A stretch of DNA of 64,000 nucleotides from assembly GCF_901709675.1 (NCBI RefSeq), contig NC_051105.1, forward strand, positions 8,364,104 through 8,428,103. The letters run 5' to 3'. The notes below the pieces were generated by a model, which searched no databases, had not been told where the DNA came from, and was given only the letters and a program-made list of their open reading frames with translations. Below, one piece after another: positions 31,159 through 43,171 of the stretch (the first letter of the stretch is position 1; each line of letters starts with the position of its first letter). Both the position numbers and the translations under genes were made by a program. Source of the DNA: Syngnathus acus (taxonomy: Eukaryota; Chordata; Actinopteri; Syngnathiformes; Syngnathidae).

Positions 31159-33286
31159 AAGGACTCTGTGGACTCTGCACGTAGCCCATTTTTAAAAAAC
31201 TATGTATAATGTGGCAAATTTTGACAAAGGCATGTTACAAAAATGCCTTTGTAGTGTTTTCAGTTGTTTTTTTTAAAAAGCTTTTAAAGATAATATTCAT
31301 ACATCTCTTCAAATTTTGAGATAATTGGTGAGAATTGTATGGGACAATGAGTTTTTGTTTCCATGACTTACCTAAATATCAAGTCATTTTCGCAACTTGT
31401 GTGGAGCAGATCATTAGAGGGAGTTGAGGAAGCATAGCTATCCTCTGGACAAAAAAAAGACAGCAAGGAGGGAAGGTGAGATAGAACAAACAAGAAAAAG
31501 ATCACTCATACAATATTCTATAGCATCTTATCCACCCACCTGAGGTGTGACTGCTTACTGAGTCTGCATCTCCAAGCCTTCTGTTCTGTTGCCTCTCTAA
31601 TGAGTGACCAGAGAGTTTCTGGAGGAGGTTGTGAAGCACTAGCTCATTAGGCAAAGCAGCTTTCTTTTTATCTGTCAAGGCTGGCAGCGGGTACGATGTA
31701 GTGCAGCTGTCCGTCTGGGTTAGAGGGTCAGCGTGTTCATCAGGCTCAGTCTCAGTACCGGCCAGAGGAACATTCCTAAGAGACAGAATAAAATCAGAAA
31801 TGAAAAAGGAGCCATAGAGAGAAAGAGAAATGCAACATTTTGTAATACTTTACTCTTTGGAGGATGGAGACAGATCAGCTTGAGATTCACGGCCGATGCC
31901 AGCTGGATGGAGCCTTTGTCTGGAGTGCCTTCTGACTGAAGTCTAAAAATTGGAAAGCACAAAAGACTCAATACGCCTTCCAAGCATCAGATTTTTGGAG
32001 AACCTGCTTGAGGAGTTTCAACCTCTGCTCTCATGTTTTCCGTTAGCTCCACCCCAAGTGGACAGTAGTGCGCATCTTCGGCAGCAAAAAGCTCATGCCT
32101 CTTCGATGGCCGTCTCTCTGGTAGTTTCGGAGTGTTGGGGTTTTGCAGATGTAAACAACGGACCAGAGCCAAGCTGTGGTAGGCCCCACAAGCCACCTGT
32201 TTAAGATGACAAGTATAATGCTGGAAATGGAAAACATTTATTTTTAACATTGGGATGACGTTATGGGGGAAAAGAGACGATACCTGAATCACATGCCTGC
32301 CTGCCAAGTGTTCCACCTACACCAAAAACGAAATAAAATCAGCAATGATGTCATCGTTTATCATATATAATAACAATAAAGTTTCGCTTCAAAACCAAAG
32401 TATTGCATAGCACTTTTGGAAGACATCAGCTGTAATCATTAGCATCTAAAATCCTACTTTGGTCCACAATTTAGTGTTGCATCATGTGACCTTTTGGGGT
32501 TTCCACACGGGGAAGTTGCTTGTGACAAGACCCAGCTGACACCCGCTGCCCCAGGCCCACAGCTCATTCTGGGCCGACAATGCCAGACTGTGCTCCCGTC
32601 CGCAAGCGAGATCCACAATTCGAACCATCACAGGAGGAACCACTTCGCAGTCCACCACAGCCAGCGGGTATGGTTCTGCAACTAACAAACACAAGTCAAA
32701 CACAAAGCCTCAAAAATTCTATTTGAGACAATTTGAGCATAGATAATTTATGTTTTCAAGGAAACGACTCTAAGAATAAGGAAAATGAGGTAATGACTAA
32801 CCAGTCACGTTTGAGTCTAAATCCCCCTCAGTTGGTCCACACTGTCCTGCAGTGTTCTCCCCCCACATGAACACGCCACCCTGCTCGCTCAAGGCTCCGC
32901 AATGAAAACCACCACAAGCCACATGGACCACGGTCGTGCCTCGGAGGGAAACCTCCAACAATGGAGATGACGGAGGAACACTGAGCCCCCTCCACAGCAG
33001 CTCTCCAAAAGAATACACAAGACCACCTGGAGGAGTAAACACAATAAGTTGACTTCACCCCAAAAGTATTTTTTTAAGATGATTCCATTTCATACAAGAG
33101 TTTATTGGAATGCAATTTCTTACCTTGTGCCAGCAGGAGTCCGTGATGTTCTCCCAGGGCCACCTGCAGAACACACTGCGATAGAAGCACTCTTTCTGGG
33201 CTAAGTGGCTCACTGGGTCCTCCCGACTGCCAAATGTGGAGCAGTCCATGTTTTGGAGGTGCACTGGCCCGCTCTCCTGCAAGGCT
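20865..33286 (-). CDS. als2: Alsin (Rab5/Rac1 guanine-nucleotide exchange factor), multi-exon; both ends unresolved
   Basis: Translated exons on the minus strand follow mammalian alsin from end to end: RCC1-like blades, a long linker, DH and PH, eight MORN repeats, then VPS9. Alsin activates Rab5 through MORN-VPS9 on early endosomes, and loss in humans causes juvenile motor neuron disease. Clear exons include those ending at 33124 (LLHIWQ... blade), 33026-32802, 32316-32284 (33 nt, [11 protein letters not shown]), from 32196, 24798-24634 and the exon ending at 21198 (...LMFTTLK). Two ends are open. No in-frame ATG is visible in the first RCC1 exon, so the start codon must lie in an upstream exon I could not place. 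After FTTLK a donor (gtgagc) is used, and the final short exon is uncertain (candidate acceptor before 20865). RCC1 blades exclude als2cl. Teleosts can have als2a and als2b; I cannot say which this is. Confidence 0.93.
21198..23693 (-). other. als2: als2 C-terminal region with VPS9 domain
   Basis: Exons near 23693-23545 ([18 protein letters not shown]), 23457-23340 ([11 protein letters not shown]), 23268-23110 ([12 protein letters not shown]), 22545, 22275-22097 ([35 protein letters not shown]), 21884-21841 ([14 protein letters not shown]), 21702-21647, 21553-21405 ([20 protein letters not shown]) and 21298-21198 ([25 protein letters not shown]). The [10 protein letters not shown]...LIEDLMDP core is the VPS9 signature for Rab5-family exchange. 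Confidence 0.88.
23968..25435 (-). other. als2: als2 MORN-repeat module
   Basis: After the end of the PH domain ([12 protein letters not shown] near 25400), successive exons encode eight MORN motifs: [24 protein letters not shown] (25.06-25.12 kb), [14 protein letters not shown] (24.9 kb), [14 protein letters not shown] and [14 protein letters not shown] (24798-24634), [12 protein letters not shown] and [11 protein letters not shown] (24.38-24.49 kb), HGEFSEDW (24.27 kb) and LEGHFSGEW (24.05 kb). In alsin the MORN block works with VPS9 for full Rab5 exchange activity and for oligomerisation. No disruption is seen. Confidence 0.88.
26406..26429 (-). other. als2: Candidate 24-nt microexon of als2 (adds RAAPPKIL)
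   Basis: On the minus strand a long pyrimidine tract ends in CACTCAG at 26430, followed by 24 bases reading RAAPPKIL and then a consensus donor GTAAGT starting at 26405. The previous exon ends in phase 0 after ALVHIQ and the next begins in phase 0 with FSTYRVYP near 25822, so the cassette keeps the frame whether included or skipped. Mammalian alsin joins ALVHAQ directly to FSTHHV, so this would be an extra insertion in the PH domain. The sequence supports it; expression is untested. Confidence 0.6.
26600..28500 (-). other. als2: als2 DH domain and first part of PH domain
   Basis: Exons near 28499-28325 ([16 protein letters not shown]), 28245-28044 ([13 protein letters not shown]), 27960-27900 ([10 protein letters not shown]), 27485-27325 ([19 protein letters not shown]), 27215-27080 ([14 protein letters not shown]) and 26735-26600 ([23 protein letters not shown]). 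This follows the DH-PH block of alsin in order. The DH domain of alsin has been reported to act on Rac1. The intron between 27.9 and 27.5 kb holds a small hAT-type element. Confidence 0.85.
27576..27872 (-). mobile_element. hAT-type MITE with 8-bp target duplication (als2 intron)
   Basis: A 297-bp element ends in degenerate inverted repeats (GAGGTGCCAAAACTC at one end; the complement of GAGTTTGACACCCCTACT at the other). It is flanked by a perfect 8-bp direct repeat GTAATCAA (27568-27575 and 27873-27880). An 8-bp duplication is characteristic of hAT transposons. It has no coding capacity. It shares termini with the copy at 33552-33878 in opposite orientation. Confidence 0.75.
28819..33286 (-). 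other. als2: als2 N-terminal RCC1-like module and linker exons
   Basis: Blade signatures in order: LLHIWQSGG (near 33230), VYSFGELLW (33010), [13 protein letters not shown] (32860), [13 protein letters not shown] (32540), then linker exons, then [17 protein letters not shown] (29780), [15 protein letters not shown] (29540), [14 protein letters not shown] (29400) and [12 protein letters not shown] (28990). The linker contains [10 protein letters not shown]...RRFSLPG near 30640, matching the serine-rich stretch in mammalian alsin between the two groups of blades. Several linker exons (31.4-32.0 kb) diverge strongly from mammals and their borders are approximate. The split of the propeller by a long insert is normal for alsin. 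Confidence 0.85.
31125..31158. repeat. (AC)n microsatellite
   Basis: About 16 AC units after a CCCACCC stretch, in an als2 intron. Confidence 0.9.
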
Positions 33287-33551
33287 ACAAATGTAATTAG
33301 AATTAATATGATGCGCATGAGCAACCGCTGTAGCCTTGACCCCAAAAGCAAGCTGTTGTGATTCTAATTGAATTAGGCCAAAGTTGCTTTGCAAATGAAT
33401 GAGCATCAACAACCAGACGTCATAATGAACAACAGAAACAAACAAACAATTAACTCTGCATAACGTTTTCTTTGGCTTTTATGTAACACCCAATAGTCAA
33501 GTCAAGTAGTTTTTAAGAGCAGACCAAACATTATGGATGAAAATCACTTAG

Positions 33552-33878
33552 CAGGGGTGTCAAACTCTTTTTTTTCGCGGGCCGCATTGTAGTCATAGCT
33601 TCTTTTGGAGGGCCATTATGACTGTCAACCCAAATAAATGTATGAGCACCTCATATTATATACAGTAAAAGCTACAAAACAAACTGACAAATAACTCATT
33701 TTCAAATCAGACGAGTAAAAACTGGTCAAATATTTAAAAAAAAAGATATTATTAAAAGCGAAGACAATTTGCAGTTCGAGTATTGACACGCAAATTTGAT
33801 GCACAATTTGTCTTTGCGGGCCACATAGAATGATATGACGGGCCATATCTGGCCCTCGGGCCTTGAGTTTGACACCTG
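33552..33878 (+). mobile_element. hAT-type MITE with near-perfect 8-bp target duplication
   Basis: A 327-bp element begins CAGGGGTGTCAAACTC and ends GAGTTTGACACCTG, an inverted repeat. Flanks are TCACTTAG (33544-33551) and TGACTTAG (33879-33886), an 8-bp duplication with one change. Internal 'gggccgc...gggccat' stretches match the widely dispersed fish repeat of this type. It is non-autonomous with no open frame of note. Confidence 0.8.
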
Positions 33879-34726
33879 TGACTTAGGGGCTGTTTAAAAA
33901 AAAAAAAAAAAAAAAGGACCAAAAGTGTGTTATTTTGACCGCATGTTTACATAAGAGCGTTTAGCAAGAAAAATGCAAACGTCTGAAAATACCAGCATTA
34001 TCTTTCCTGTGTAAACACAGAAAGAATTTGCACATTCATTCAAAAATCTTTGCACAGGACTGGAGCCTGATTAAAAAAAAAAAAGTCTCCAGCTGTGTGT
34101 ACATCGACATTACTACCATGTAAAATTCTCAACCCATATACAATATAAATCGAGTAAACTTGAGTGTACATAACATATTGTGTAGATACAGGTACCTTTG
34201 CTCTTCGCTCTCCATCCCTTCAGCAATCATCCATTCCACAAACCAGCGAAGATATATTTAGTGCAATGTATTTTGTTTTCAGTGGGAATCTTCTGTTATG
34301 TCTTGACAGCATCATGTCATGCCAGTGGGTGGCTCTATGTATAATTATACAGCACACATTTAAAATAATAATCATTCCATACAGAAGAGCATTTAAATTA
34401 CCAAGATTGCACCAAATTGTCAAATAATTTGCATGGTTTAATGTAAAATACCTATTACCATTACTGACATGTTAGGACTATTACCAACATGCATCAAGTT
34501 GCTGCATGTTGGTGCAAATACTGTGCATTGCTCACTTTGACACGCAGGACTATAATAATTAATTCACTCACAAACTGATTGCTTAAATATAAACTGACAT
34601 CTACCAAACAAGGCTAACTGGTCTAAGTGTTACAGACCAAGCCTAAAGTTTTGTTTTCTTAGTCGACATTTTGCGAGCAGACTGCTAGAGATTTGAAGCT
34701 AAGCTAACTCTTTGGTACAAACTTAC

Positions 34727-34985
34727 CGACTATCAAAGTGTACTCGTAATAAAGTAGCTGCGGTTTGGAGTATGAAGAAAACACCCCTGCCCGCGTGGAA
34801 TGGTGGATGTGGTTGTAAAAGACGACGTAGAGAGGTAATTGGTCAAATGTCAATCAGTGCAGCGCAGTCGAAGGCAGAAGTTATGACAGCTGAGTTAGGC
34901 AATGTTGTTGTCGGCAGCAACAGGCTCACCATGGCGACCCGCTCGGGACATACTTTACTGATTCGCGAATTTGTCAGCGCTGTTT
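34727..34985 (-). promoter_or_regulatory. als2: Candidate 5' exon and promoter of als2
   Basis: On the minus strand an exon-like stretch ends at 34727 with a consensus donor, GTCG|GTAAGT. Upstream sequence is CpG-richer than its surroundings (GAGCGGGTCGCCATGG near 34940). A second donor-like ATG|GTGAGC occurs at about 34929. It lies 1.4 kb above the first recognised als2 coding exon and is the only promoter-like block before the 8-kb intergenic gap. Which donor is used, and whether the ATG at about 34931 is the start, cannot be settled from sequence. Confidence 0.4.
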
Positions 34986-37205
34986 AAATTGCAGGTTGAC
35001 TCAGTGGTGGACACCCTTTTGTACGCTAGGATATATTTGTATCCTTTTTGTGGTCAGAAAAAAATTAAAGAGCTTTTAGAGTGTGAAAATTTAGTATTGT
35101 GTGATTTTTGTAATGTAGTTTAAATTTTAATTATGGCTTGCATTATTTTTGTACTGGTCATCCAATAAAGTTGATTCACCTAAAAGACAAAACTCAGAGA
35201 TTGAAATTGTGCATATGAGCGAAAAGTGCATGGGAAATGCGGTTGCAATGATGAGCTTTTTGGCACCATGAGGAAGTGGAAGCTCGCTCAGAGCTGACAG
35301 TCTGGGAGAGCAGGCTTTCATCCACTCCCTCGTCTCAGGTGTTGCACTTTCCTGTCACTTTGTTTCCCTTTTTTCTTTTTTCAACACAAGCGCTATGTAG
35401 GCTTGATGATACTTTGCTGTTTGCGGTCTCCTTCTTCAGTCTGACATGTCAAACATAATTTTTCTGACCTTTTAGTGCATTCAGGAATTAACAAAGCAGT
35501 TTAGTAGTTTAATATTTAATATTTTTGTTCATCTTCTCTTCATATTGTTCCAGATTTCCAGTAAATTAAAGAGGGTATATGGTGCAGACCTTCCCACCAC
35601 AGGGGAAAAATATGTGATATAGATAGATCAAATAAAAATAATGATTTTAAATACATGTTGTAAAGAGATTTAATCATTAAAACACGTATTACATTGTGAC
35701 ATAAACCTATATGAACACAAAAATATAAAAATAATTAGGAAAAATACTGTACTTAATTAATAGCTGCAAGAATGTAGTAGATGTGCCTTTAAGAGGCGGG
35801 GCCTGGTGGGGTGCCCTAAAGCCTTGATGAGTCTACATGTGATTGTCTGGGTATGAATCATCAGCGCAGATGGCATTGGGGATGGGGGAGACACAGTCTA
35901 CGATTCGTCCCCCGCACTTAAAGTAACAAAAAAAATCTGATAAAACAGAGAACAAATGTTCCTCTTCCACCCGCACAAACATGAAGCATGCATAGCAAAT
36001 GTTGTGCTGAAACTATTTATGTTCTACAATAAATGTAGAACTTGTGTGTGGGTTTTGATTAATTTAACAATACTATCAATTTAATTTACTGTAAAATTAA
36101 GTGTTGACGTTTGCACTGCACTGTTTCAACATCATATGCATATCTCATGTGGGCTAAAGAAGCCAACTAGAGGATTATAAACAGCTCTCAGTATAATGAG
36201 GTGTCATTCCTGTAACTATAACCACTATAATAAACATACGGAAACAACAGACCAGAGCTACAATATTGGCTTAGCTTCTTAAGACAGCCGAATAAGAACA
36301 ATTTGAACCACAGAAGTTAACAGCAGCAGCAGCAGCCATGATTCATGAGTTATGCTCAGGCTCCCCCCTCTCTCTCCCTCTCTCTCTTTATTTTTATTTT
36401 TTTACAGCACACTGTTGAAGTCAAAGCCAAAACCCACAGGATACTTTTTTTGTAAGAAATCCAATGTGTGTAACTAACACAATACAATATGGTACTCTGA
36501 GCTGTGGCGTCCAGGTGGAAATTGATCAAAAGCTCAAAAGAAGCTTGTATGTAGGGCTCAATTTTCATGCCCAAAGCAGGAGTGGTCAAACTGCACATAT
36601 GGATGAAGTGTGCTACTTTCATATACATACACACGCAGTTAGAAACGGGCGTCTGCGCCATCGTGGGGGTGAACACAGCTAACTTGCTTTCCAGCCAATG
36701 CAAGTGGCTCCGCTCATTCACTTTAAAATGAAATCAGAAACATGGAAACATAAACTGACTCATTCGTGTCTATGCAGGAGATTGACACGGGTCAGAGTCA
36801 TTTTGCCTGCATCTCTATCAAAACTATCACATGCGCCGCAACTTAGACCTGTTTTAAGCCAGTGTAAAATTGAGCCAATTTCAGCCGCCAAATCATCAGG
36901 TGCGTCAGGGTGTGTATGAGAAAATACATTCCATCCATTGGAACACCCAGCATGCCGGAGCGCGGTTTGCCAAATTCCAAAACACGCCAAAGGAGCATTG
37001 CAACTGCAAGAAAATCAAGATGTGCCACTATTTACGCCCGAATGCACATGCCTGTGATAATTGAACCCTGAGGGCTCAATTTTCATGGCCAGTATTCATG
37101 AAAAAAAAACCTAATAATTATGCACAATATATTTAAATTGTTTCATTATAAAACATTATCACAATATACTTTTATAAAATAACAATCAATGTTGTGTATG
37201 AGCAC

Positions 37206-37242
37206 GCACACACACACACATACACACACACACACACACACG
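37206..37242. repeat. (AC)n microsatellite
   Basis: An AC-dinucleotide run with one interruption, followed 80 bp downstream by a GT-rich purine-pyrimidine stretch (37320-37415). Confidence 0.9.
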
Positions 37243-37649
37243 GAATGATTTAAGCAGCTAGTGTGTCTTCAAAACCCTCCTAAAGTCAAAGTGCGGCTGG
37301 AAATAACGCAAGGTTTACGAGACATGCACACGCACGCACGTGTATGGGTGTGTGTGGTGGGGGTGTGCACGTGTTTGTGTGCATGTATCTGTGTGTACAC
37401 ATGTGTGTATTTGTGTTCAGAGGGGAAAACCATGCTGACATGAAGCCAGGCCACAGAACAGCGGATCTAAGAGTGTGGTTTGATCACCCATAATAGCGTG
37501 AGGAGAGGGCAAAACAAAAACACACTCCAGATGTATGCTTTATACAGAATGGATTATGCCAGTATTATCTTGAACCGCAATCTCTTATTTTTGTCCAAGA
37601 CTTTCATTTATATCAAAAAAGAGTATCACAAATAAACTACCATCTGGTA

Positions 37650-37800
37650 ACACGGTGGTGACCTAGTGGTTAGCATATCCGTTCTCACAGTCGTGAGGTT
37701 CTGGGTTTGAATCTCAGCAGCTTTGTGGGTTTGAAGACATGTTTGGCTATAGGTCCAATGTGATTGGCTGGCAATTTGTCAGTCTCCCCCAAAATGAACT
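37650..37800 (+). repeat. tRNA-derived SINE fragment
   Basis: The sequence has a pol III A-box-like GTGACCTAGTGGTTAGCA and a B-box-like GGTTCTGGGTTTGAATC about 30 bases further on, then a diverged 'gtgattggctggcaa' SINE body. The spacing fits a tRNA-related SINE head. The tail is lost. Confidence 0.65.
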
Positions 37801-38844
37801 AAGATCCAAATCAAAGAAAAAAGGATGTGTGTAAAATTAAAACAGCTGATGAATAATGATTGCGTATGCAATATACATAATATAATCTTTTCATTTTACT
37901 TTGCAGGATTAAAATTAATTGGAATCTAAATATGCTCTATAAACACTTGCATATGAAACAATATATACATTTGTGAAACCATGCATTATTTGAAAATATT
38001 TCTTTTTTATTAATCTTTCTTAGCTTAATACCCCCAAAATGGAAAATGAGGTTCTTTTTTTTTGAGACAATAAGGGCGGGAGATAAAGATCCAATCTGGC
38101 TATGGAGGCTGAGCACATGTGCAGCCATGCCATTTGACAATATTTAAAACACATGTCATGGGCCTGAATTAAAAAAAACAAAAAAACAACATACATGGAC
38201 GGACCCAACTGTCGTACATAGCAACAGATACTAGCATCGATGGTTGAGTGCAGGCAGAACGGGTTCTCAATCTTGTGGTTCTAAGTCGACACCAAAGTGA
38301 CATCTTTTTACGTGTATTTTACTAATACATCATTCATTTAGATTTACTGATTGATTGGCTCATTCACACCATGATGTAACACTGCTGTTTTGAAATGTGT
38401 TGAGTGTTCTTGGAAAGAGGTGTGGCTTGAAGAAAAAAAAAAAAAAAAGCGCCATAAAAAGAGAGCGACGGCCATCTGGCTACGGTCAACCTCCCACCGA
38501 GGGTGCTGATCACTGTAGTTTGTGTGTGTGTGTGAGTCCCTCACAGTGAAAGGTGACGGCCACAGCTGTGCGTGTGACCTCCAAACCGCAGGAGGCCTCC
38601 CCCCGACGCACCCCCGCCTAATCCTCTTCCTTCTCCACGCTCCCTTTTCTTCGGCCCTCCACTCCTATTCTTCAGCGTTCCCTTCCCCCGCACTTCTTCA
38701 TTTCAAAATCCTCCATGATCAAATACACAAAAATTGACAATAAATTTGAAATGATATTAAACTCAAAGATCTCTGAGGGACAACTATTGCAACATAACCT
38801 TCTTCATAACTTTGTGTCAATTAGCACATGACCTCCAAGACTGT

Positions 38845-38876
38845 GTGTGTGTGTGTGTGGGGGGGGGGGGGGGTAA
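38845..38876. repeat. (GT)n(G)n simple repeat
   Basis: GT units running into about 15 consecutive G bases. Confidence 0.9.
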
Positions 38877-39879
38877 ATAAATAAAGAATGATCATGCTGC
38901 TATCTTTTGAGTGGAGTCATAATTGAGTCAAGGCCAGAATCAACTTTGATGTCATTTTTTTCAAATGGACGTTTTATTGCATTTTTTGGCGTATTTGTCA
39001 TGTGAGTCAGCCCGGGAAAAGATGGAGTGAACTCTTAACAATGACTTGTCACTGAAATATTTCTATTCGGAACACACCAATGAGGAAAGATAACTCGTTT
39101 TCGCAATACTGCTCCGTATCAAGGTCAGTTGGCTTTAATATTCAATGTTTAAAAATTAAGTCAACCAATCGCTAGTAACATATTTAAAAAAAAAACAATT
39201 CTTTGGTGTTATATGAAATCAGTGCAAAAATGTTAAATGACCATTTATGGGCAAATAAAGTAAAAGTGGATAATTTGGCTCCTTTGAGGTACCGTAGTCT
39301 CAAAAGCAATCTTACAGAATGCAGCAGTGACTACAGACTCCAAATGAAACCAAAACAAACAATCCTAAAACTGTCTTAAATCTTAAACCAGCTGTCACGG
39401 CGCTGGGATTTGTCACCTTCCTCTACAACCGGGGCTTTGACTTCCTGATGAATTGGCCTCAAGTGGTGAAAACTGTTCTCACCACCCACCCAAAACAAAC
39501 GTCACGTCAAAAAGGATGGACAGAAGAAATGGAAAAAGCCGCATCACGTGCAACTAACCAATTGTCTTGTCTACCATTTTGACTTATGTGCATGGTTTGT
39601 AAAACCTCGCCTACTCCTCTTGTAACTCCAAAGTCAAAACACATGTGGAGCCAAAACAAGCCTTATGGGGAGGAAGTGCTGAACACTTGGTGTCTGACAA
39701 CCTCGCTGTGGAAGCAACACTTAGACGACCAACCCTGTTACACAAACACACACTTGTACACATACACATTTGATGAGTGGCAAAAGTTGCTTAGGACCTC
39801 TTCAGCTCACACTTGGTTCCATAGAGAGGAACGCTCAGCTCTGGTGCAACTATGATCCCGTTCAGCAAGTCCAAAGTTA

Positions 39880-40190
39880 GGATTCTCCAAAAATCCTTTA
39901 TCATTACTATCATTCCGCACATTGCTCCTCACGGGGATATTCAGATCTTACATGGAATGAGGGTTGGAATTCCTTGGAGGAATCAGCTGAGGTGGTTCCA
40001 GCATCTGATTACACCTTCTGAATGCTTAAATGTTCTGGTATGGAGTCCAAAAAAAAAAAATGCTGATAGAATTACGTGCTGGGGTGGTTCCGCAGTGGAC
40101 GCGGGAGAACACTCCCTCTTTTTGCCCCCATCTCGGTTTATTGCAATCGTGACCCAGTTTTTGATAAGCGTTGAGAAATAATGGATGGAT
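39880..40190 (+). mobile_element. Decayed LINE 3' end
   Basis: The stretch 'aatcagctgaggtggttccagcatctgat' (39982-40010) encodes a remnant of the QLRWFGH motif near the C-terminus of a fish LINE reverse transcriptase. 'gataagcgttgagaaataatggatggatg' at its end resembles the 3' tail of the same widespread repeat. Internal deletions and an A-run show it is dead. Family assignment is from memory of the consensus. Confidence 0.6.
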
Positions 40191-40347
40191 GCCGATGATA
40201 GACAGATCAGAAAGAGAGAAGGGTACTAGTGGAGTATTAGTCATTCTTTTTAAGAGGCTAATGAGCCTCTCGCTGCGGAACGCACACTCTGCTGGCCCAA
40301 ATAAATACTTCTTTCAGTACTGTGCATGTGTTTGTGTGTGAGAGAGG

Positions 40348-40378
40348 AAGGGAGGGGGGGGGGGGGGGGAGGGGGGGA
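40348..40378. repeat. G-rich run
   Basis: About 18 consecutive G bases, an A, then seven more G bases. It can form G-quadruplex structure and is prone to assembly length errors. Confidence 0.9.
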
Positions 40379-42859
40379 GTAGTCCAGCACTGTGGGCTCT
40401 CTGTGTTGCACTGACAGACATTAACCAGCTGCCTGCATTCCTCACTCTCTTTCTCTCTCCTGGTTCCTTGCTTGGTTTTCCTTAGCCTTGTTCAAGTGAT
40501 TGCAGAATACTATTTCACCCTTTTGCTATACCACGAGTATGTTATGCTAGTTATGATCAATCAGGACTTTGAAAAAAAATCTGTAGTTGGTATAGTGAGT
40601 ATACTCAAGTGTGGTTTTGGAAATATCAAGAATATTTTTTGAGATTCAGCAAAGTGATTATGAGATAGCTATGAGAAAAAGGAACGCAATTGGCTTTGTT
40701 ATACTCGCACTTTAACTAGATTTATCGTTTATTATGAGGTTAAGATCATATAGAGTTTTCATGTATGTTTAACATTTTGAATTAATCCAATTAAAGAATT
40801 ACAAATAATACAATTTAAAATATAGCTCATCTAATTACATAAATAAACTTGTTTTATTTTAGACAAATTTTAGTATTTATTTTGGGTTTTCCTCATTTAT
40901 GAATGACGAGGCCCATTGGCCTGTTTAAAAAAAATGTTAAAAGTAGCCCCCAGATCTCAAAAGTGATCCATCCCCTCTTTAGAAAACCAATTGCTGCTTC
41001 TGATAAGATACATTTTGACTTTATTAAGCTCTCATGATAAAAATGAAGTGCATGTGCATTTGACTGTCGCTATCTCACCCCCTTTGTGACGTCGTCAGAC
41101 AACAAGGTCAGTCTACTGTTTGTATTAACCACAAACTTGACTGTGTTGCCCTTTGGTTCTGCAAATAAATTTCAAATCAGGATATATTTGACCTCTAATC
41201 ACATGACACACAGACATGAGTGAAAGCTACAGATTAAACTGTCTAGGTAAATCCTCTCAAGCATGTTGGTCAGAAAAATGCAGCCAGCCCACATGCCCGA
41301 AGATCTGTCTCCAAATTGAATTAGTAAAAGTAGAAACCTTGTGTTTTCCCCACTTCAAGGCTGTAAATTCCACAGAATAGAGATACTGTAGCTGCTCAAA
41401 TACTTGGTCTGGCGCATATGTGCCTGACTATTATTAAACCATGCCACCAATGACCCAAACGAACCCTTCTTCCTTCTTTTGTTTATTTCACATTGGTCTC
41501 CAGTAAATATCCAGCCACAACAGGCCGCGGTCCAAAGGCCGGCAGGCTGTCTGGAAACCTGTTGGACCACCTCCATCTGCCCCACCACTGCACACACCGC
41601 CACGGAGCCACAGACATACACAAGCAAACAGCGGTCGTTACACAACTCCGAGTGTAGACAGTTGACCTGACATGGCAACTACATGCTGAGGTTGGGATTT
41701 ATTTGGCCTACTTGGAAATACGATAACACTTCATTGAGAATTTCGACGCTGACTGAGCGCTGCTGAACCGTCACTCCAACTCAAGAAATCTTACTGAAAA
41801 TTTGGGTTGGATTCCGAACTGTACATGTCACACGGCTTCCATTATAGACACGTTAAAGAACGCGAATTTGTGACAAATCTGCTCGCTTGTCTCCAGTATG
41901 AAGAGGTGGCCACCTGTCAGACATTTATTTTCCTTCTTTTTCTTGAAGAATGTCGGGAATGTTTTTACAGCCATCTTAACCGGTTTTGAAAGTGCAGGTG
42001 GTTATGTTTTATGTTACGCCGTGACTAAGAGCTAAACAACAGAATACCTTTCCACTACGCACGGACGTTGAACCTCGAAATCTGATCGGACTCACTCCAA
42101 CTTTTTAAATTGAATAGCCTTCATTGTATTATTTGAAGACTGTGACCCATTTTAACAGATGGAAAGTTCTTCCAACACGAGTCATAGCAACTGATAAATA
42201 AATGCTTTAGATAAAATGATATTTACTGGTTAGGAATGGTGACGTGTTGGTTTGTAGTGGGAAAGGGCTTTGTGGGCTTGCGCTAGAAAATTCGCCTTCA
42301 TATCAATCGTGGAAAAGCCACTAAGTGAACAGACACTGAGAGAAAAAAATAATGATGGATGAATGGATGGATGGATGGGAAGCAAGTCTGCCATTTAATA
42401 CTTGTGCTTCATCCACGGCTTTATTGTACTGAGGCGGTCGGAAAGACTCTCAAGGGAAATCACAGTGTGCTACCATTCCTAATCAATAGCTTAAGTGGCC
42501 GGTGTCTTTAATTACTACATGGCTCTCTTTACAGACATTTGACCCAAGTAATGACAAGTGGTCTGCATGCTGAATTAATTTAACACACCCATCAATGTAG
42601 TTTATCAGCAAAGCAGACATATGGCGGAAGTCTTGTGTCAGCAAATCATGAGACAATTTCATTGTTTCAAAGCGACGATCTGGACCATGCACTTCCTAAC
42701 CAGATGTATGACAAACATAGACAAAATATGGACACAATACATACTCTTAGTTTATATATATATTTTTTTTATCTGATCAGACATTTTTCAATGCACAAAT
42801 AAAATATTCTCTTTTAGACACCATTCAGTAGTGGGAAGTAATAAATAAAATATAATATA

Positions 42860-42861
<2 letters not shown>

Positions 42862-42902
<41 letters not shown>

Positions 42903-42930
42903 TTTTCTTTTCTTTTTTTTTCTTTCTTAA
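42862..42930. repeat. (AT)n and T-rich low-complexity run
   Basis: About 15 AT units followed by a T/C-rich tract, some 240 bases upstream of the CRD-only gene. Confidence 0.9.
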
Positions 42931-43171
42931 GTATAGAGCGAGAGCACTTTCGCCACCTGAAGCTAGAAAAGGTTTGGCTAAATTGTTGTTATGAAAAAGT
43001 GGCTGTTATTATCCCCACCCTCTTGGCAGAAAAAGAGAGTGGGCTGCTTGAGGAGTGAGGACACTTTTGTAGAAAGATCTGAAAACACCACTGTGGCTGT
43101 ATGTAACTTGGACCTACGGACTTTTGTTTCTGCTTTGACATATTTTTTTCCTTTTCTCCTCATCAACAAGT

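Larger units (their letters stand above)
34990..42960. other. Intergenic region between als2 and the fzd7-type genes
   Basis: About 8 kb without a convincing exon on either strand. It contains a SINE fragment (37.65 kb), a LINE tail remnant (39.9-40.19 kb), AC/GT, G-run and AT simple repeats, and unique AT-rich DNA. In mammals CDK15 lies between ALS2 and FZD7; I see no kinase exon here. Confidence 0.5.

Noticed and set aside
34712-34987. 91-codon plus-strand open frame
   Set aside because: It is antisense to the likely als2 5' exon, begins without a good start and has no known domain.
39852-40181. 109-codon open frame
   Set aside because: It overlaps the decayed LINE tail and has no independent support.
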